From Nematostella vectensis (taxonomy: Eukaryota; Cnidaria; Anthozoa; Actiniaria; Edwardsiidae), in the NCBI RefSeq assembly GCF_932526225.1, contig NC_064045.1, forward strand, positions 620,001-684,000: 64,000 bases of DNA, given 5' to 3'. The position numbers were made by a program, and so were the translations under genes. Positions 35,309 to 48,305 of this stretch are shown here, piece by piece (position 1 is the first letter of the stretch; each line of letters starts with the position of its first letter). The notes beneath the pieces are model-generated. The model did not search any database, was not told where the DNA came from, and worked only from the letters and a program-made list of their open reading frames with translations.

Positions 35309-36237
35309 ATACAGAAATACTTTATATATTAATATAATATAAGAGTCTCCAGAGGGACTGTGAAGGCTGTTCCAAAAATGTGCTTATTATACATGTACGA
35401 CCTACTTTGGGTTTAGAAGTTTGTGAGAAGTCATTGAATATCTTATTCGGTTTTGATTCTCTGGTTACTGACAAGTCCTGGTGCAGGTGCTAATGGCCAG
35501 ATTAGAAGAGTTCTGGGCTCTTGTCAAAGTCGTATTCGTTTTTTTTTTTTCTGTGTTTTGAATAGTCCACATGGTGTTCTTTGTTGAAGGGAAGTCTCAA
35601 AACTTCTGGGTTGGACCGCATGTGGTACTTCTAAGAGCCTCTCGAGAGAACAAGCCTTATCTAGATTTTTTTGGTCCGTCCTGTCACGCCCAGGGCATGC
35701 ACAAACACGTGTGGGCACCAACCCCTATCACTTTTGTAATGGTCCTTCTTCCCTATCACAAGTCTGCTACTCATAACATTATGTGGTGTCATGGAGTAAT
35801 GTACTCTAACATGAGAGAGAAAGCGTCTTTTGTTTTAATTTTATATTGAAACCTGTGTCAACAGGTGTAAAGTGTATTAACACTAGCTTTACACCTGTAA
35901 AATATCAGCAACTATCTGTGATAGAAGTGGCTGGCGTAATGACAGCTTGGCTTGCTTGAATCTCTGCCTTGTATTTGGCTAGAACTAGTTCTTTGATCTC
36001 GAACGGGTAAAGGGGCCCATGCAGGTTATTTTTTTTCACGATATACACCTTATAATTATAATTGATGTCCATCGCAATCCCTGCTTCCTAAAGTTATAGC
36101 CTAGTGCACCACTGGAGTCCAATGGACTCCGTGAAATTTAAAAATTCATACTGCTAGTTTTGCCGCTGTTAATTTAACATATACCATTGTCTGGTCTTGC
36201 AAATAAATAATAAGAGATACTTTATACATTTCAATAT
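35309..36237. repeat. Monomer 39, chimera F4-G2-T2-tc
   Basis: 929 bp. Front start ('gactgtgaagg', 'aaaaatgtgc') as monomer 40, then body as monomer 38. Breakpoint between 35,379 and 35,458. A single-monomer duplication by unequal crossover explains it. Confidence 0.95.
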
Positions 36238-37168
36238 ATACAGAAATACTTTATATATTAATATAATATAAGAGTCTCCAGAGGGACTGTGAAGGCTGTT
36301 CCAAAAATGTGCTTATTATACATGTACGACCTACTTTGGGTTTAGAAGTTTGTGAGAAGTCATTGAATATCTTATTCGGTTTTGATTTATCTGGTGTACT
36401 GACTAGTCCTGGTGCAGGTGCCAATGGCCAGATTAGAAGAGTTCTGGGCTCTTGTCAAAGTCGTATTCGTTTTTTACTTTTCGGTGTATTGAATAGTCCA
36501 CATGGTGTTCTTTGTTAAAGGGAAGTCTCAAAACTTCTGGGTTGGACCGCATATGGTACTTCTAAGAGCCTCTCGAGAGAACCAGCCTTATCTAGATTTT
36601 TTTGGTCCGTCCTGTCACGCCCAGGGCATGCACAAACACGTGTGGGCCGCACCCAACTTCACTTTTGTAATGGTCCCTCTTCCTTATCACAAGTCTGGTA
36701 CTCTTAACATTATGTGGTGTCATGGAGTAATGTACTCTTACATGAGAGAGAAAGCGTCTTTTGTTTTAATTTTATATTGAAACCTGTGTCAACAGGTGTA
36801 AAGTGTATTTACACTAGCTTTACACCTATAAAATATCAACAACTATCTGTGATGGAAGTGGCTGGCGTAATGACAGCTTGGCTTGCTTGAATCTCTGCCT
36901 TGTATTTGGCTAGAACTAGTTCTTTGATCTCGAACGGGTAAAGGGGCCCATGCAGGTTATTTTTTTTCACGATATACACCTTATAATTATAATTGATGTC
37001 CATCGCAATCCCTGCTTCCTAAAGTTATAGCCTAGTGCACCACTGGAGTCCAATGGACTCCGTGAAATTTAAAAATTCATACTGCTAGTTTTGCCGCTGT
37101 TAATTTAACATATACCATTGTCTGGTCTTGCAAATAAATAATAAGAGATACTTTATACATTTCAATAT
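36238..37168. repeat. Monomer 40, F1-G1-T1-tc
   Basis: 931 bp. 'ttttttacttttcgg', 'cacccaacttcac', 'gtgtatttacac', 'gatggaagtgg', 'gttatagcc'. Shares 'cccaacttcac' with monomer 52. Confidence 0.95.
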
Positions 37169-38095
37169 ATACAGAAATACTTTATATATTAATATAATAT
37201 AAGAGTCTCCAGAGGGACTGTGAAGGCCGTTCCAAAACTGTGCTTATTATACATGTACGACCTACTTTGGGTTTAGAAGTTTGTGAGAAGTCATTGAATA
37301 TCTTATTCGGTTTTGATTCTCTGGTTACTGACAAGTCCTGGTGCAGGTGCTAATGGCCAGATTAGAAGAGTTTTTGGCTCTTGTCAAAGTAGTATTCGTT
37401 TTTTTTTCGGTGTTTTGAATAGTCCACATGGTGTTCTTTGTTGAAGGGAAGTCTCAAAACTTCTGGGTTGGACCGCATGTGGTACTTCTAAGAGCCTCTC
37501 GAGAGAACAAGCCTTATCTAGATTTTTTTGGTCCGTCCTGTCACGCCCAGGGCATGCACAAACACGTGTGGGCCGCACCCACCATCACTTTTGTAATGGT
37601 CCCTCTTCCTTATCACAAGTCTGGTACTCTTTACATTATGTGGTGTCATGGAGTAATGTACTCTTACATGAGAGAGAAAGCGTCTTTTGTTTTAATTTTA
37701 TATTGAAACCTGTGTCAACAGGTGTAAAGTGTATTAACACTAGCTTTACACCTATAAAATATCAACAACTATCTGTGATAGAAGTGGCTGGCGTAATGAC
37801 AGCTTGGCTTGCTTGAATCTCTGCCTTGTATTTGGCTAGAACTAGTTCTTTGATCTCGAACGGGTAAAGGGGCCCATGCAGGTTATTTTTTTTTTACGAT
37901 ATACACCTTATGATTATAATTGATGTTCATCGCAATCCCTGCTTCCTAAAGTTAGAGCCTAGTGCACCACTGGAGTCCAATGGACTCCGTGAAATTTAAA
38001 AATGCATACCGCTAGTTTTGCCGCTGTTAATTTATCATATACCATTGTTTGGTCTCGCAAATAAATAATAAGAGATACATTATATATCTCAATAT
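37169..38095. repeat. Monomer 41, chimera F2-G1-T1-gc
   Basis: 927 bp. 'gaaggccgttcc', 'gtttttggctc', 'aaagtagtattc', 'gcatgtgg' then G1 (switch between about 37,510 and 37,573), 'ctctttacatt', 'cttatgattata' (breaks TTATAATTATAA), 'gatgttcatcg'. Confidence 0.95.
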
Positions 38096-39024
38096 ATACA
38101 GCAATACTTTATATGTTAATATAATATAAGAGTCTCCAGAGGGACTTTGAAGGCTGTTCCAAAACTGTGCTTATTATACATGTACGACCTACTTTGGGTT
38201 TAGAAGTTTGTGAGAAGTCATTGAATATCTTATTCGGTTTTGATTCTCTGGTTACTGACAAGTCCTGGTGCAGGTGCCAATGGCCAGATTAGAAGAATTC
38301 TGGGCTCTTGTCAAAGTCGTATTCGTTTTTTATTTTTCGGTGTATTGAATAGTCCACATAGTGTTCTTTGTTGAAGGGAAGTCTCAAAACTTCTGGGTTG
38401 GACCGCATATGGTACTTTTAAGAGCCTCTCGAGAGAACAAGCCTTATCTAGATTTTTTTGGTCCGTCCTGTCACGCCCAGGGCATGCACAAACACGTGAG
38501 GGCACCAACCCCCATCACTTTTGTAATGGTCCTTCTTCCTTATCACAAGTCTGCTACTCAAAACATTATGTGGTGTCATGGAGTAATGTAGTCTTACATG
38601 AGAGAGAAAGCGTCTTTTGTTTTAATTTTATATTGAAACCTGAGTCAACAGGTGTAAAGTGTATTAACACTAGCTTTACACCTGTAAAATATCAGCAACT
38701 ATCTGTCATAGAAGTGGCTGGCGTAAAGACAGCTTGGCTTGCTTGAATCTCTGCCTTGTATTTGGATAGAACTAGTTCTTTGATCTCGAACGGGTAAAGG
38801 GGCCCATGCAGGTTATTTTTTTTCACGATATACACCTTATAATTATAATTGATGTCCATCGCAATCCCTGCTTCCTAAAGTTAGAGCCTAGTGCACCACT
38901 GGAGTCCAATGGACTCCGAGAAATTTAAAAATTCATACTGCTAGTTTTGCCGCTGTTAATTTAACATATACCATTGTCTGGTGTTGCAAATGAATAATAA
39001 GAGATACTTTATACATTTCAATAT
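38096..39024. repeat. Monomer 42, F2-G2-T3-tc
   Basis: 929 bp. Monomer 34-36 family. 'gcaaatgaataat' near 38,988 is the only loss of the AATAAA string that I saw. Confidence 0.95.
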
Positions 39025-39953
39025 ATACAGAAATACTTTATATATTAATATAATATAAGAGTCTCCAGAGGGACTTTGAAGGCTGTTCCAAAAATGTGCT
39101 TATTATACATGTACGACCTACTTTGGGTTTAGAAGTTTGTGAGAAGTCATTGAATATCTTATTCGGTTTTGATTTATCTGGTGTACTGACTAGTCCTGGT
39201 GCAGGTGCCAATGGCCAGATTAGAAGAGTTCTGGGCTCTTGTCAAAGTCGTATTCGTTTTTTATTTTTCGGTGTATTGAATAGTCCACATGGTGTTCTTT
39301 GTTAAAGGGAAGTCTCAAAACTTCTGGGTTGGACCGCATATGGTACTTCTAAGAGCCTCTCGAGAGAACCAGCCTTATCTAGATTTTTTTGGTCCGTCCT
39401 GTCACGCCCAGGGCATGCACAAACACGTGTGGGCCGCACCCACCATCACTTTTGTAATGGTCCCTCTTCCTTATCACAAGTCTGGTACTCTTAACATTAT
39501 GTGGTGTCATGGAGTAATGTACTCTTACATGAGAGAGAAAGCGTCTTTTGTTTTAATTTTATATTGAAACCTGTGTCAACAGGTGTAAAGTGTATTAACA
39601 CTAGCTTTACACCTATAAAATATCAACAACTATCTGTGATAGAAGTGGCTGGCGTAATGACAGCTTGGCTTGCTTGAATCTGTCTTGTATTTGGCTAGAA
39701 CTAGTTCTTTGATCTCGAACGGGTAAAGGGGCCCATGCAGGTTATTTTTTTTCACGATATACACCTTATAATTATAATTGATGTCCATCGCAATCCCTGC
39801 TTCCTAAAGTTAGAGCCTAGTGCACCACTGGAGTCTAATGGACACCGAGAAATTTAAAAATGCATACTGCTAGTTTTGCCGCTGTTAATTTATCATATAC
39901 CATTGTCTGGTCTCGCAAATAAATAATAAGAGATACATTATATATTTCAATAT
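39025..39953. repeat. Monomer 43, F1-G1-T1-gc
   Basis: 929 bp. 'ctgtcttg' and 'agtctaatggacacc'; close to 37 and 48. Confidence 0.95.
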
Positions 39954-40882
39954 ATACAGAAATACTTTATATATTAATATAATATAAGAGTCTCCAGAGG
40001 GACTTTGAAGGCTGTTCCAAAACTGTGCTTATTATACATGTACGACCTACTTTGGGTTTAGAAGTTTGTGAGAAGTCATTGAATATCTTATTCGGTTTTG
40101 ATTCTCTGGTTACTGACAAGTCCTGGTGCAGGTGCTAATGGCCAGATTAGAAGAGTTCTGGGCTCTTGTCAAAGTCGTATTCGTTTTTTTTTTCTGTGTT
40201 TTGAATAGTCCACATGGTGTTCTTTGTTGAAGGGAAGTCTCAAAACTTCTGGGTTGGACCGCATATGGTACTTCTAAGAGCCTCTCGAGAGAACAAGCCT
40301 TATCTAGATTTTTTTGGTCCGTCCTGTCACGCCCAGTGCATGCACAAACACGTGTGGGCACCAACCCCTATCACTTTAGTAATGGTCCTTCTTCCCTATC
40401 ACAAGTCTGCTACTCATAACATTATGTGGTGTCATGGAGTAATGTACTCTAACATGAGAGAGAAAGCGTCTTTTGTTTTCATTTTATATTGAAACCTGTG
40501 TCAACAGGTGTAAAGTGTATTAACACTAGATTTACACCTGTAAAATATCAGCAACTATCTGTGATAGAAGTGGCTGGCGTAATGACAGCTTGGCTTGCTT
40601 GAATCTCTGCCTTGTATTTGGCTAGAACTAGTTCTTTGATATCGAACGGGTAAAGGGTCCCATGCAGGTTATTTTTTTTTACGATATACACCTTATAATT
40701 ATAATTGATGTCCATCGCAATCCCTACTTCCTAAAGTTAGAGCCTAGTGCACCACTGGAGTCCAATGGACTCCGTGAAATTTAAAAATGCATACCGCTAG
40801 TTTTGCCGCTGTTAATTTATCATATACCATTGTTTGGTCTCGCAAATAAATAATAAGAGATACATTATATATATTTCAATAT
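39954..40882. repeat. Monomer 44, F2-G2-T2-gc
   Basis: 929 bp. 'cccagtgcatgc', 'cactttagtaatgg', 'cactagatttacacc' (hairpin mismatch), 'gatatcgaac', 'aaagggtccc', 'ccctacttcc', and two extra bases in 'cattatatatatttc' near the end. Confidence 0.95.
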
Positions 40883-41809
40883 ATACAGCAATACTTTATA
40901 TGTTAATATAATATAAGAGTCTCCAGAGGGACTTTGAAGGCTGTTCCAAAACTGTGCTTATTATACATGTACGACCTACTTTGGGTTTAGAAGTTTGTGA
41001 GAAGTCAATGAATATCTTATTCGGTTTTGATTCTCTGGTTACTGACAAGTCCTGGTGCAGGTGCCAATGGCCAGATTAGAAGAATTCTGGGCTCTTGTCA
41101 AAGTCGTATTCGTTTTTTATTTTTCGGTGTATTGAATAGTCCACATAGTGTTCTTTGTTGAAGGGAAGTCTCAAAACTTTTGGGTTGGACCGCATATGGT
41201 ACTTCTAAGAGCCTCTCGAGAGAACAAGCCTTATCTAGATTTTTTTGGTCCGTCCTGTCACGCCCAGGGCATGCACAAACACGTGAGGGCACCAGCCCCC
41301 ATCACTTTTGTAATGGTCCTTCTTCCTTATCACAAGTCTGCTACTCATAACATTATGTGGTGTCATGGAGTAATGTACTCTTACATGAGAGAGAAAGCGT
41401 CTTTTGTTTTAATTTTATATTGAAACCTGTGTCAACAGGTGTAAAGTGTATTAACACTAGCTTTACACCTATAAAATATCAACAACTATCTGTGATAGAA
41501 GTGGCTGGCGTAATGACAGCTTGGCTTGCTTGAATCTGCCTTGTATTTGGCTAGAACTAGTTCTTTGATCTCGAACAGGTAAAGGGGCCCATGCAGGTTA
41601 TTTTTTTTCACGATATACACCTTATAATTATAATTGATGTCCATCGCAATCCCTGCTTCCTAAAGTTAGAGCCTAGTGCACCACTGGAGTCCAATGGACT
41701 CCGAGAAATTTAAAAATGCATACTGCTAGTTTTGCCGCTGTTAATTTATCATATACCATTGTCTGGTCTCGCAAATAAATAATAAGAGATACATTATATA
41801 TTTCAATAT
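40883..41809. repeat. Monomer 45, F2-G2-T1-gc
   Basis: 927 bp. 'atacagcaatac', 'gtcaatgaat', 'cacatagtg', 'aacttttggg', 'accagccccc' and 'cgaacaggtaaag' (CpG to CpA). Confidence 0.95.
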
Positions 41810-42736
41810 ATACAGAAATACTTTATATATTAATATAATATAAGAGTCTCCAGAGGGACTTTGAAGGCTGTTCCAAAACTGTGCTTATTATACATGTACG
41901 ACCTACTTTGGGTTTAGAAGTTTGTGAGAAGTCATTGAATATCTTATTCGGTTTTGATTCTCTGGTTACTGACAAGTCCTGGTGCAGGTGCTAATGGCCA
42001 GATTAGAAGAGTTTTTGGCTCTTGTCAAAGTAGTATTCGTTTTTTTTTCGGTGTTTTGAATAGTCCACATGGTGTTCTTTGTTGAAGGGAAGTCTCAAAA
42101 CTTCTGGGTTGGACCGCATGTGGTACTTCTAAGAGCCTCTCGAGAGAACAAGCCTTATCTAGATTTTTTTGGTCCGTCCTGTCACGCCCAGGGCATGCAC
42201 AAACACGTGTGGGCCGCACCCACCATCACTTTTGTAATGGTCCCTCTTCCTTATCACAAGTCTGGTACTCTTAACATTATGTGGTGTCATGGAGTAATGT
42301 ACTCTTACATGAGAGAGAAAGCGTCTTTTGTTTTAATTTTATATTGAAACCTGTGTCAACAGGTGTAAAGTGTATTAACACTAGCTTTACACCTATAAAA
42401 TATCAACAACTATCTGTGATAGAAGTGGCTGGCGTAATGACAGCTTGGCTTGCTTGAATCTCTGCCTTGTATTTGGCTAGAACTAGTTCTTTGATCTCGA
42501 ACGGGTAAAGGGGCCCATGCAGGTTATTTTTTTTTTACGATATACACCTTATGATTATAATTGATGTTCATCGCAATCCCTGCTTCCTAAAGTTAGAGCC
42601 TAGTGCACCACTGGAGTCCAATGGACTCCGTGAAATTTAAAAATGCATACCGCTAGTTTTGCCGCTGTTAATTTATCATATACCATTGTTTGGTCTCGCA
42701 AATAAATAATAAGAGATACATTATATATCTCAATAT
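41810..42736. repeat. Monomer 46, F2-G1-T1-gc
   Basis: 927 bp. Copy of monomer 41 type ('gtttttggctc', 'aaagtagtattc', 'cttatgattata'); it has 'actcttaacatt' where 41 has 'actctttacatt'. Confidence 0.95.
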
Positions 42737-43664
42737 ATACAGCAATACTTTATATGTTAATATAATATAAGAGTCTCCAGAGGGACTTTGAAGGCTGTTC
42801 CAAAACTGTGCTTATTATACATGTACGACCTACTTTGGGTTTAGAAGTTTGTGAGAAGTCATTGAATATCTTATTCGGTTTTGATTCTCTGGTTACTGAC
42901 AAGTCCTGGTGCAGGTGCCAATGGCCAGATTAGAAGAATTCTGGGCTCTTGTCAAAGTCGTATTCGTTTTTTATTTTTCGGTGTATTGAATAGTCCATAT
43001 AGTGTTCTTTGTTGAAGGGAAGTCTCAAAACTTCTGGGTTGGACCGCATATGGTACTTTTAAGAGCCTCTCGAGAGAACAAGCCTTATCTAGATTTTTTT
43101 GGTCCGTCCTGTCACGCCCAGGGCATGCACAAACACGTGAGGGCACCAACCCCCATCACTTTTGTAATGGTCCTTCTTCCTTATCACAAGTCTGCTACTC
43201 AAAACATTATGTGGTGTCATGGAGTAATGTAGTCTTACATGAGAGAGAAAGCGTCTTTTGTTTTAATTTTATATTGAAACCTGAGTCAACAGGTGTAAAG
43301 TGTATTAACACTAGCTTTACACCTGTAAAATATCAGCAACTATCTGTCATAGAAGTGGCTGGCGTAAAGACAGCTTGGCTTGCTTGAATCTCTGCCTTGT
43401 ATTTGGATAGAACTAGTTCTTTGATCTCGAACGGGTAAAGGGGCCCATGCAGGTTATTTTTTTCACGATATACACCTTATAATTATAATTGATGTCCATC
43501 GCAATCCCTGCTTCCTAAAGTTAGAGCCTAGTGCACCACTGGAGTCCAATGGACTCCGAGAAATTTAAAAATTCATACTGCTAGTTTTGCCGCTGTTAAT
43601 TTAACATATACCATTGTCTGGTGTTGCAAATAAATAATAAGAGATACTTTATACATTTCAATAT
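42737..43664. repeat. Monomer 47, F2-G2-T3-tc
   Basis: 928 bp. Copy of monomer 42 type; 'gtccatatagtg' is private. Confidence 0.95.
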
Positions 43665-44593
43665 ATACAGAAATACTTTATATATTAATATAATATAAGA
43701 GTCTCCAGAGGGACTTTGAAGGCTGTTCCAAAAATGTGCTTATTATACATGTACGACCTACTTTGGGTTTAGAAGTTTGTGAGAAGTCATTGAATATCTT
43801 ATTCGGTTTTGATTTATCTGGTGTACTGACTAGTCCTGGTGCAGGTGCCAATGGCCAGATTAGAAGAGTTCTGGGCTCTTGTCAAAGTCGTATTCGTTTT
43901 TTTTTTTTCGGTGTATTGAATAGTCCACATGGTGTTCTTTGTTAAAGGGAAGTCTCAAAACTTCTGGGTTGGACCGCATATGGTACTTCTAAGAGCCTCT
44001 CGAGAGAACCAGCCTTATCTAGATTTTTTTGGCCCGTCCTGTCACGCCCAGGGCATGCACAAACACGTGTGGGCCGCACCCACCATCACTTTTGTAATGG
44101 TCCCTCTTCCTTATCACAAGTCTGGTACTCTTAACATTATGTGGTGTCATGGAGTAATGTACTCTTACATGAGAGAGAAAGCGTCTTTTGTTTTAATTTT
44201 ATATTGAAACCTGTGTCAACAGGTGTAAAGTGTATTAACACTAGCTTTACACCTATAAAATATCAACAACTATCTGTGATAGAAGTGGCTGGCGTAATGA
44301 CAGCTTGGCTTGCTTGAATCTGTCTTGTATTTGGCTAGAACTAGTTCTTTGATCTCGAACGGGTAAAGGGGCCCATGCAGGTTATTTTTTTTCACGATAT
44401 ACACCTTATAATTATAATTGATGTCCATCGCAATCCCTGCTTCCTAAAGTTAGAGCCTAGTGCACCACTCGAGTCTAATGGACACCGAGAAATTTAAAAA
44501 TGCATACTGCTAGTTTTGCCGCTGTTAATTTATCATATACCATTGTCTGGTCTCGCAAATAAATAATAAGAGATACATTATATATTTCAATAT
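43665..44593. repeat. Monomer 48, F1-G1-T1-gc
   Basis: 929 bp. Uninterrupted T-run near 43,898, 'ttttggcccgtcc' and 'ccactcgagtctaatgg' (private). Confidence 0.95.
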
Positions 44594-45520
44594 ATACAGA
44601 AATACTTTATATATTAATATAATATAAGAGTCTCCAGAGGGACTTTGAAGGCTGTTCCAAAACTGTGCTTATTATACATGTACGACCTACTTTGGGTTTA
44701 GAAGTTTGTGAGAAGTCATTGAATATCTTATTCGGTTTTGATTCTCTGGTTACTGACAAGTCCTGGTGCAGGTGCTAATGGCCAGATTAGAAGAGTTCTG
44801 GGCTCTTGTCAAAGTCGTATTCGTTTTTTTTTTCTGTGTTTTGAATAGTCCACATGGTGTTCTTTGTTGAAGGGAAGTCTCAAAACTTCTGGGTTGGACC
44901 GCATGTGGTACTTCTAAGAGCCTCTCGAGAGAACAAGCCTTATCTAGATTTTTTTGGTCCGTCCTGTCACGCCCAGGGCATGCACAAACACGTGTGGGCA
45001 CCAACCCCTATCACTTTTGTAATGGTCCTTCTTCCCTATCACAAGTCTGCTACTCATAACATTATGTGGTGTCATGGAGTAATGTACTCTAACATGAGAG
45101 AGAAAGCGTCTTTTGTTTTAATTTTATATTGAAACCTGTGTCAACAGGTGTAAAGTGTATTAACACTAGCTTTACACCTGTAAAATATCAGCAACTATCT
45201 GTGATAGAAGTGGCTGGCGTAATGACAGCTTGGCTTGCTTGAATCTCTGCCTTGTATTTGGCTAGAACTAGTTCTTTGATTTCGAACGGGTAAAGGGGCC
45301 CATGCAGGTTATTTTTTTTCACGATATACACCTTATAATTATAATTGATGTCCATCGCAATCCCTGCTTCCTAAAGTTATAGCCTAGTGCACCACTGGAG
45401 TCCAATGGACTCCGTGAAATTTAAAAATTCATACTGCTAGTTTTGCCGCTGTTAATTTAACATATACCATTGTCTGGTCTTGCAAATAAATAATAAGAGA
45501 TACTTTATACATTTCAATAT
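44594..45520. repeat. Monomer 49, F2-G2-T2-tc
   Basis: 927 bp. 'tgatttcgaacggg' private; 'gttatagcc'. Confidence 0.95.
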
Positions 45521-46449
45521 ATACAGAAATACTTTATATATTAATATAATATAAGAGTCACCAGAGGGACTGTGAAGGCTGTTCCAAAAATGTGCTTATT
45601 ATACATGTACGACCTACTTTGGGTTTAGAAGTTTGTGAGAAGTCATTGAATATCTTATTCGGTTTTGATTTATCTGGTGTACTGACTAGTCCTGGTGCAG
45701 GTGCCAATGGCCAGATTAGAAGAGTTCTGGGCTCTTGTCAAAGTCGTATTCGTTTTTTATTTTTCGGTGTATTGAATAGTCCACATGGTGTTCTTTGTTA
45801 AAGGGAAGTCTCAAAACTTCTGGGTTGGACCGCATATGGTACTTCTAAGAGCCTCTCGAGAGAACCAGCCTTATCTAGATTTTTTTGGTCCGTCCTGTCA
45901 CGCCCAGGGCATGCACAAACACGTGTGGGCCGCACCCACCATCACTTTTGTAATGGTCCCTCTTCCTTATCACAAGTCTGGTACTCTTAACATTATGTGG
46001 TGTCATGGAGTAATGTACTCTTACATGAGAGAGAAAGCGTCTTTTGTTTTAATTTTATATTGAAACGTGTGTCAACAGGTGTAAAGTGTATTAACACTAG
46101 CTTTACACCTATAAAATATCAACAACTATCTGTGATAGAAGTGGCTGGCGTAATGACAGCTTGGCTTGCTTGAATCTGTCTTGTATTTGGCTAGAACTAG
46201 TTCTTTGATCTCGAACAGGTAAAGAGGCCCATGCAGGTTATTTTTTTTCACGATATACACCTTATAATTATAATTGATGTCCATCGCAATCCCTGCTTCC
46301 TAAAGTTAGAGCCTAGTGCACCACTGGAGTCTAATGGACACCGAGAAATTTAAAAATGCATACTGCTAGTTTTGCCGCTGTTAATTTATCATATACCATT
46401 GTCTGGTCTCGCAAATAAATAATAAGAGATACATTATATATTTCAATAT
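45521..46449. repeat. Monomer 50, F1-G1-T1-gc
   Basis: 929 bp. 'gagtcaccagagg', 'gaaacgtgtgtc' (upstream hairpin arm mutated in a T1 copy, so both competing stems are imperfect here), 'cgaacaggtaaagaggccc'. Confidence 0.95.
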
Positions 46450-47376
46450 ATACAGAAATACTTTATATATTAATATAATATAAGAGTCTCCAGAGGGACT
46501 TTGAAGGCTGTTCCAAAACTGTGCTTATTATACATGTACGACCTACTTTGGGTTTAGAAGTTTGTGAGAAGTCATTGAATATCTTATTCGGTTTTGATTC
46601 TCTGGTTACTGACAAGTCCTGGTGCAGGTGCTAATGGCCAGATTAGAAGAGTTCTGGGCTCTTGTCAAAGTCGTATTCGTTTTTTTTTTCTGTGTTTTGA
46701 ATAGTCCACATGGTGTTCTTTGTTGAAGGGAAGTCTCAAAACTTCTGGGTTGGACCGCATGTGGTACTTCTAAGAGCCTCTCGAGAGAACAAGCCTTATC
46801 TAGATTTTTTTGGTCCGTCCTGTCACGCCCAGGGCATGCACAAACACGTGTGGGCACCAACCCCTATCACTTTTGTAATGGTCCTTCTTCCCTATCACAA
46901 GTCTGCTACTCATAACATTATGTGGTGTCATGGAGTAATGTACTCTAACATGAGAGAGAAAGCGTCTTTTGTTTTAATTTTATATTGAAACCTGTGTCAA
47001 CAGGTGTAAAGTGTATTAACACTAGCTTTACACCTGTAAAATATCAGCAACTATCTGTGATAGAAGTGGCTGGCGTAATGACAGCTTGGCTTGCTTGAAT
47101 CTCTGCCTTGTATTTGGCTAGAACTAGTTCTTTGATCTCGAACGGGTAAAGGGGCCCATGCAGGTTATTTTTTTTCACGATATACACCTTATAATTATAA
47201 TTGATGTCCATCGCAATCCCTGCTTCCTAAAGTTATAGCCTAGTGCACCACTGGAGTCCAATGGACTCCGTGAAATTTAAAAATTCATACTGCTAGTTTT
47301 GCCGCTGTTAATTTAACATATACCATTGTATGGTCTTGCAAATAAATAATAAGAGATACTTTATACATTTCAATAT
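46450..47376. repeat. Monomer 51, F2-G2-T2-tc
   Basis: 927 bp. Near-copy of 49; 'attgtatggtc' private near 47,327. Confidence 0.95.
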
Positions 47377-48305
47377 ATACAGAAATACTTTATATATTAA
47401 TATAATATAAGAGTCTCCAGAGGGACTGTGAAGGCCGTTCCAAAAATGTGCTTATTATACATGTACGACCTACTTTGGGTTTAGAAGTTTGTGAGAAGTC
47501 ATTGAATATCTTATTCGGTTTTGATTTATCTGGTGTACTGACTAGTCCTGGTGCAGGTGCCAATGGCCAGATTAGAAGAGTTCTGGGCTCTTGTCAAAGT
47601 CGTATTCGTTTTTTATTTTTCGGTGTATTGAATAGTCCACATGGTGTTCTTTGTTAAAGGGAAGTCTCAAAACTTCTGGGTTGGACCGCATATGGTACTT
47701 CTAAGAGCCTCTCGAGAGAACCAGCCTTATCTAGATTTTTTTGGTCCGTCCTGTCACGCCCAGGGCATGCACAAACACGTGTGGGCCGCACCCAACTTCA
47801 CTTTTGTAATGGTCCCTCTTCCTTATCACAAGTCTGGTACTCTTAACATTATGTGGTGTCATGGAGTAATGTACTCTTACATGAGAGAGAAAGCGTCTTT
47901 TGTTTTAATTTTATATTGAAACCTGTGTCAACAGGTGTAAAGTGTATTAACACTAGCTTTACACCTATAAAATATCAACAACTATCTGTGATAGAAGTGG
48001 CTGGCGTAATGACAGCTTGGCTTGCTTGAATCTGCCTTGTATTTGGCTAGAACTAGTTCTTTGATCTCGAACGGGTAAAGGGGCCCATGCAGGTTATTTT
48101 TTTTCACGATATACACCTTATAATTATAATTGATGTCCATCGCAATCCCTGCTTCCTAAAGTTAGAGCCTAGTGCACCACTGGAGTCCAATGGACTCCGA
48201 GAAATTTAAAAATGCATACTGCTAGTTTTGCCGCTGTTAATTTATCATATACCATTGTCTGGTCTCGCAAATAAATAATAAGAGATACATTATATATTTC
48301 AATAT
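47377..48305. repeat. Monomer 52, F1-G1-T1-gc
   Basis: 929 bp. 'gaaggccgttcc' and 'cccaacttcac'; the tail has 'ctgccttg' in place of the 'ctgtcttg' seen in 48 and 50. Confidence 0.95.

Larger units (their letters stand above)
37169..39953. repeat. Three-monomer block 41-43 (partner 46-48)
   Basis: Monomers 41, 42 and 43 match 46, 47 and 48 at offset 4,640-4,641 bp. Shared rare states: 'cttatgattata' with 'gatgttcatcg' and 'tatatctcaat' (41/46), 'actcaaaac', 'gtagtctt' and 'tgtcatag' (42/47), 'agtctaatggacacc' (43/48). Confidence 0.85.
39954..42736. repeat. Three-monomer block 44-46 (partner 53-55)
   Basis: Monomers 44, 45 and 46 match 53, 54 and 55 at offset 8,345-8,352 bp. Shared rare states: 'ccctacttcc' (44/53), 'gtcaatgaat' and 'aacttttggg' (45/54), 'gtttttggctc' with 'aaagtagtattc' (46/55). 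The front of 54 was replaced by F1-type sequence. Confidence 0.82.
41810..44593. repeat. Three-monomer block 46-48 (copy of 41-43)
   Basis: Second copy of the trimer, directly before the dimeric section. Its last monomer is also the first A-type monomer of that alternation, so the two structures overlap. Confidence 0.83.
43665..48305. repeat. Dimeric higher-order alternation (period ~1,856 bp)
   Basis: Monomers 48, 50 and 52 are F1-G1-T1-gc. Monomers 49 and 51 are F2-G2-T2-tc with 'gttatagcc'. Homologous points repeat every 1,856 bp (for example 43,736, 45,592 and 47,448), giving two and a half turns of a two-monomer unit. Monomers 37 and 38 have the same AB composition. Confidence 0.85.
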
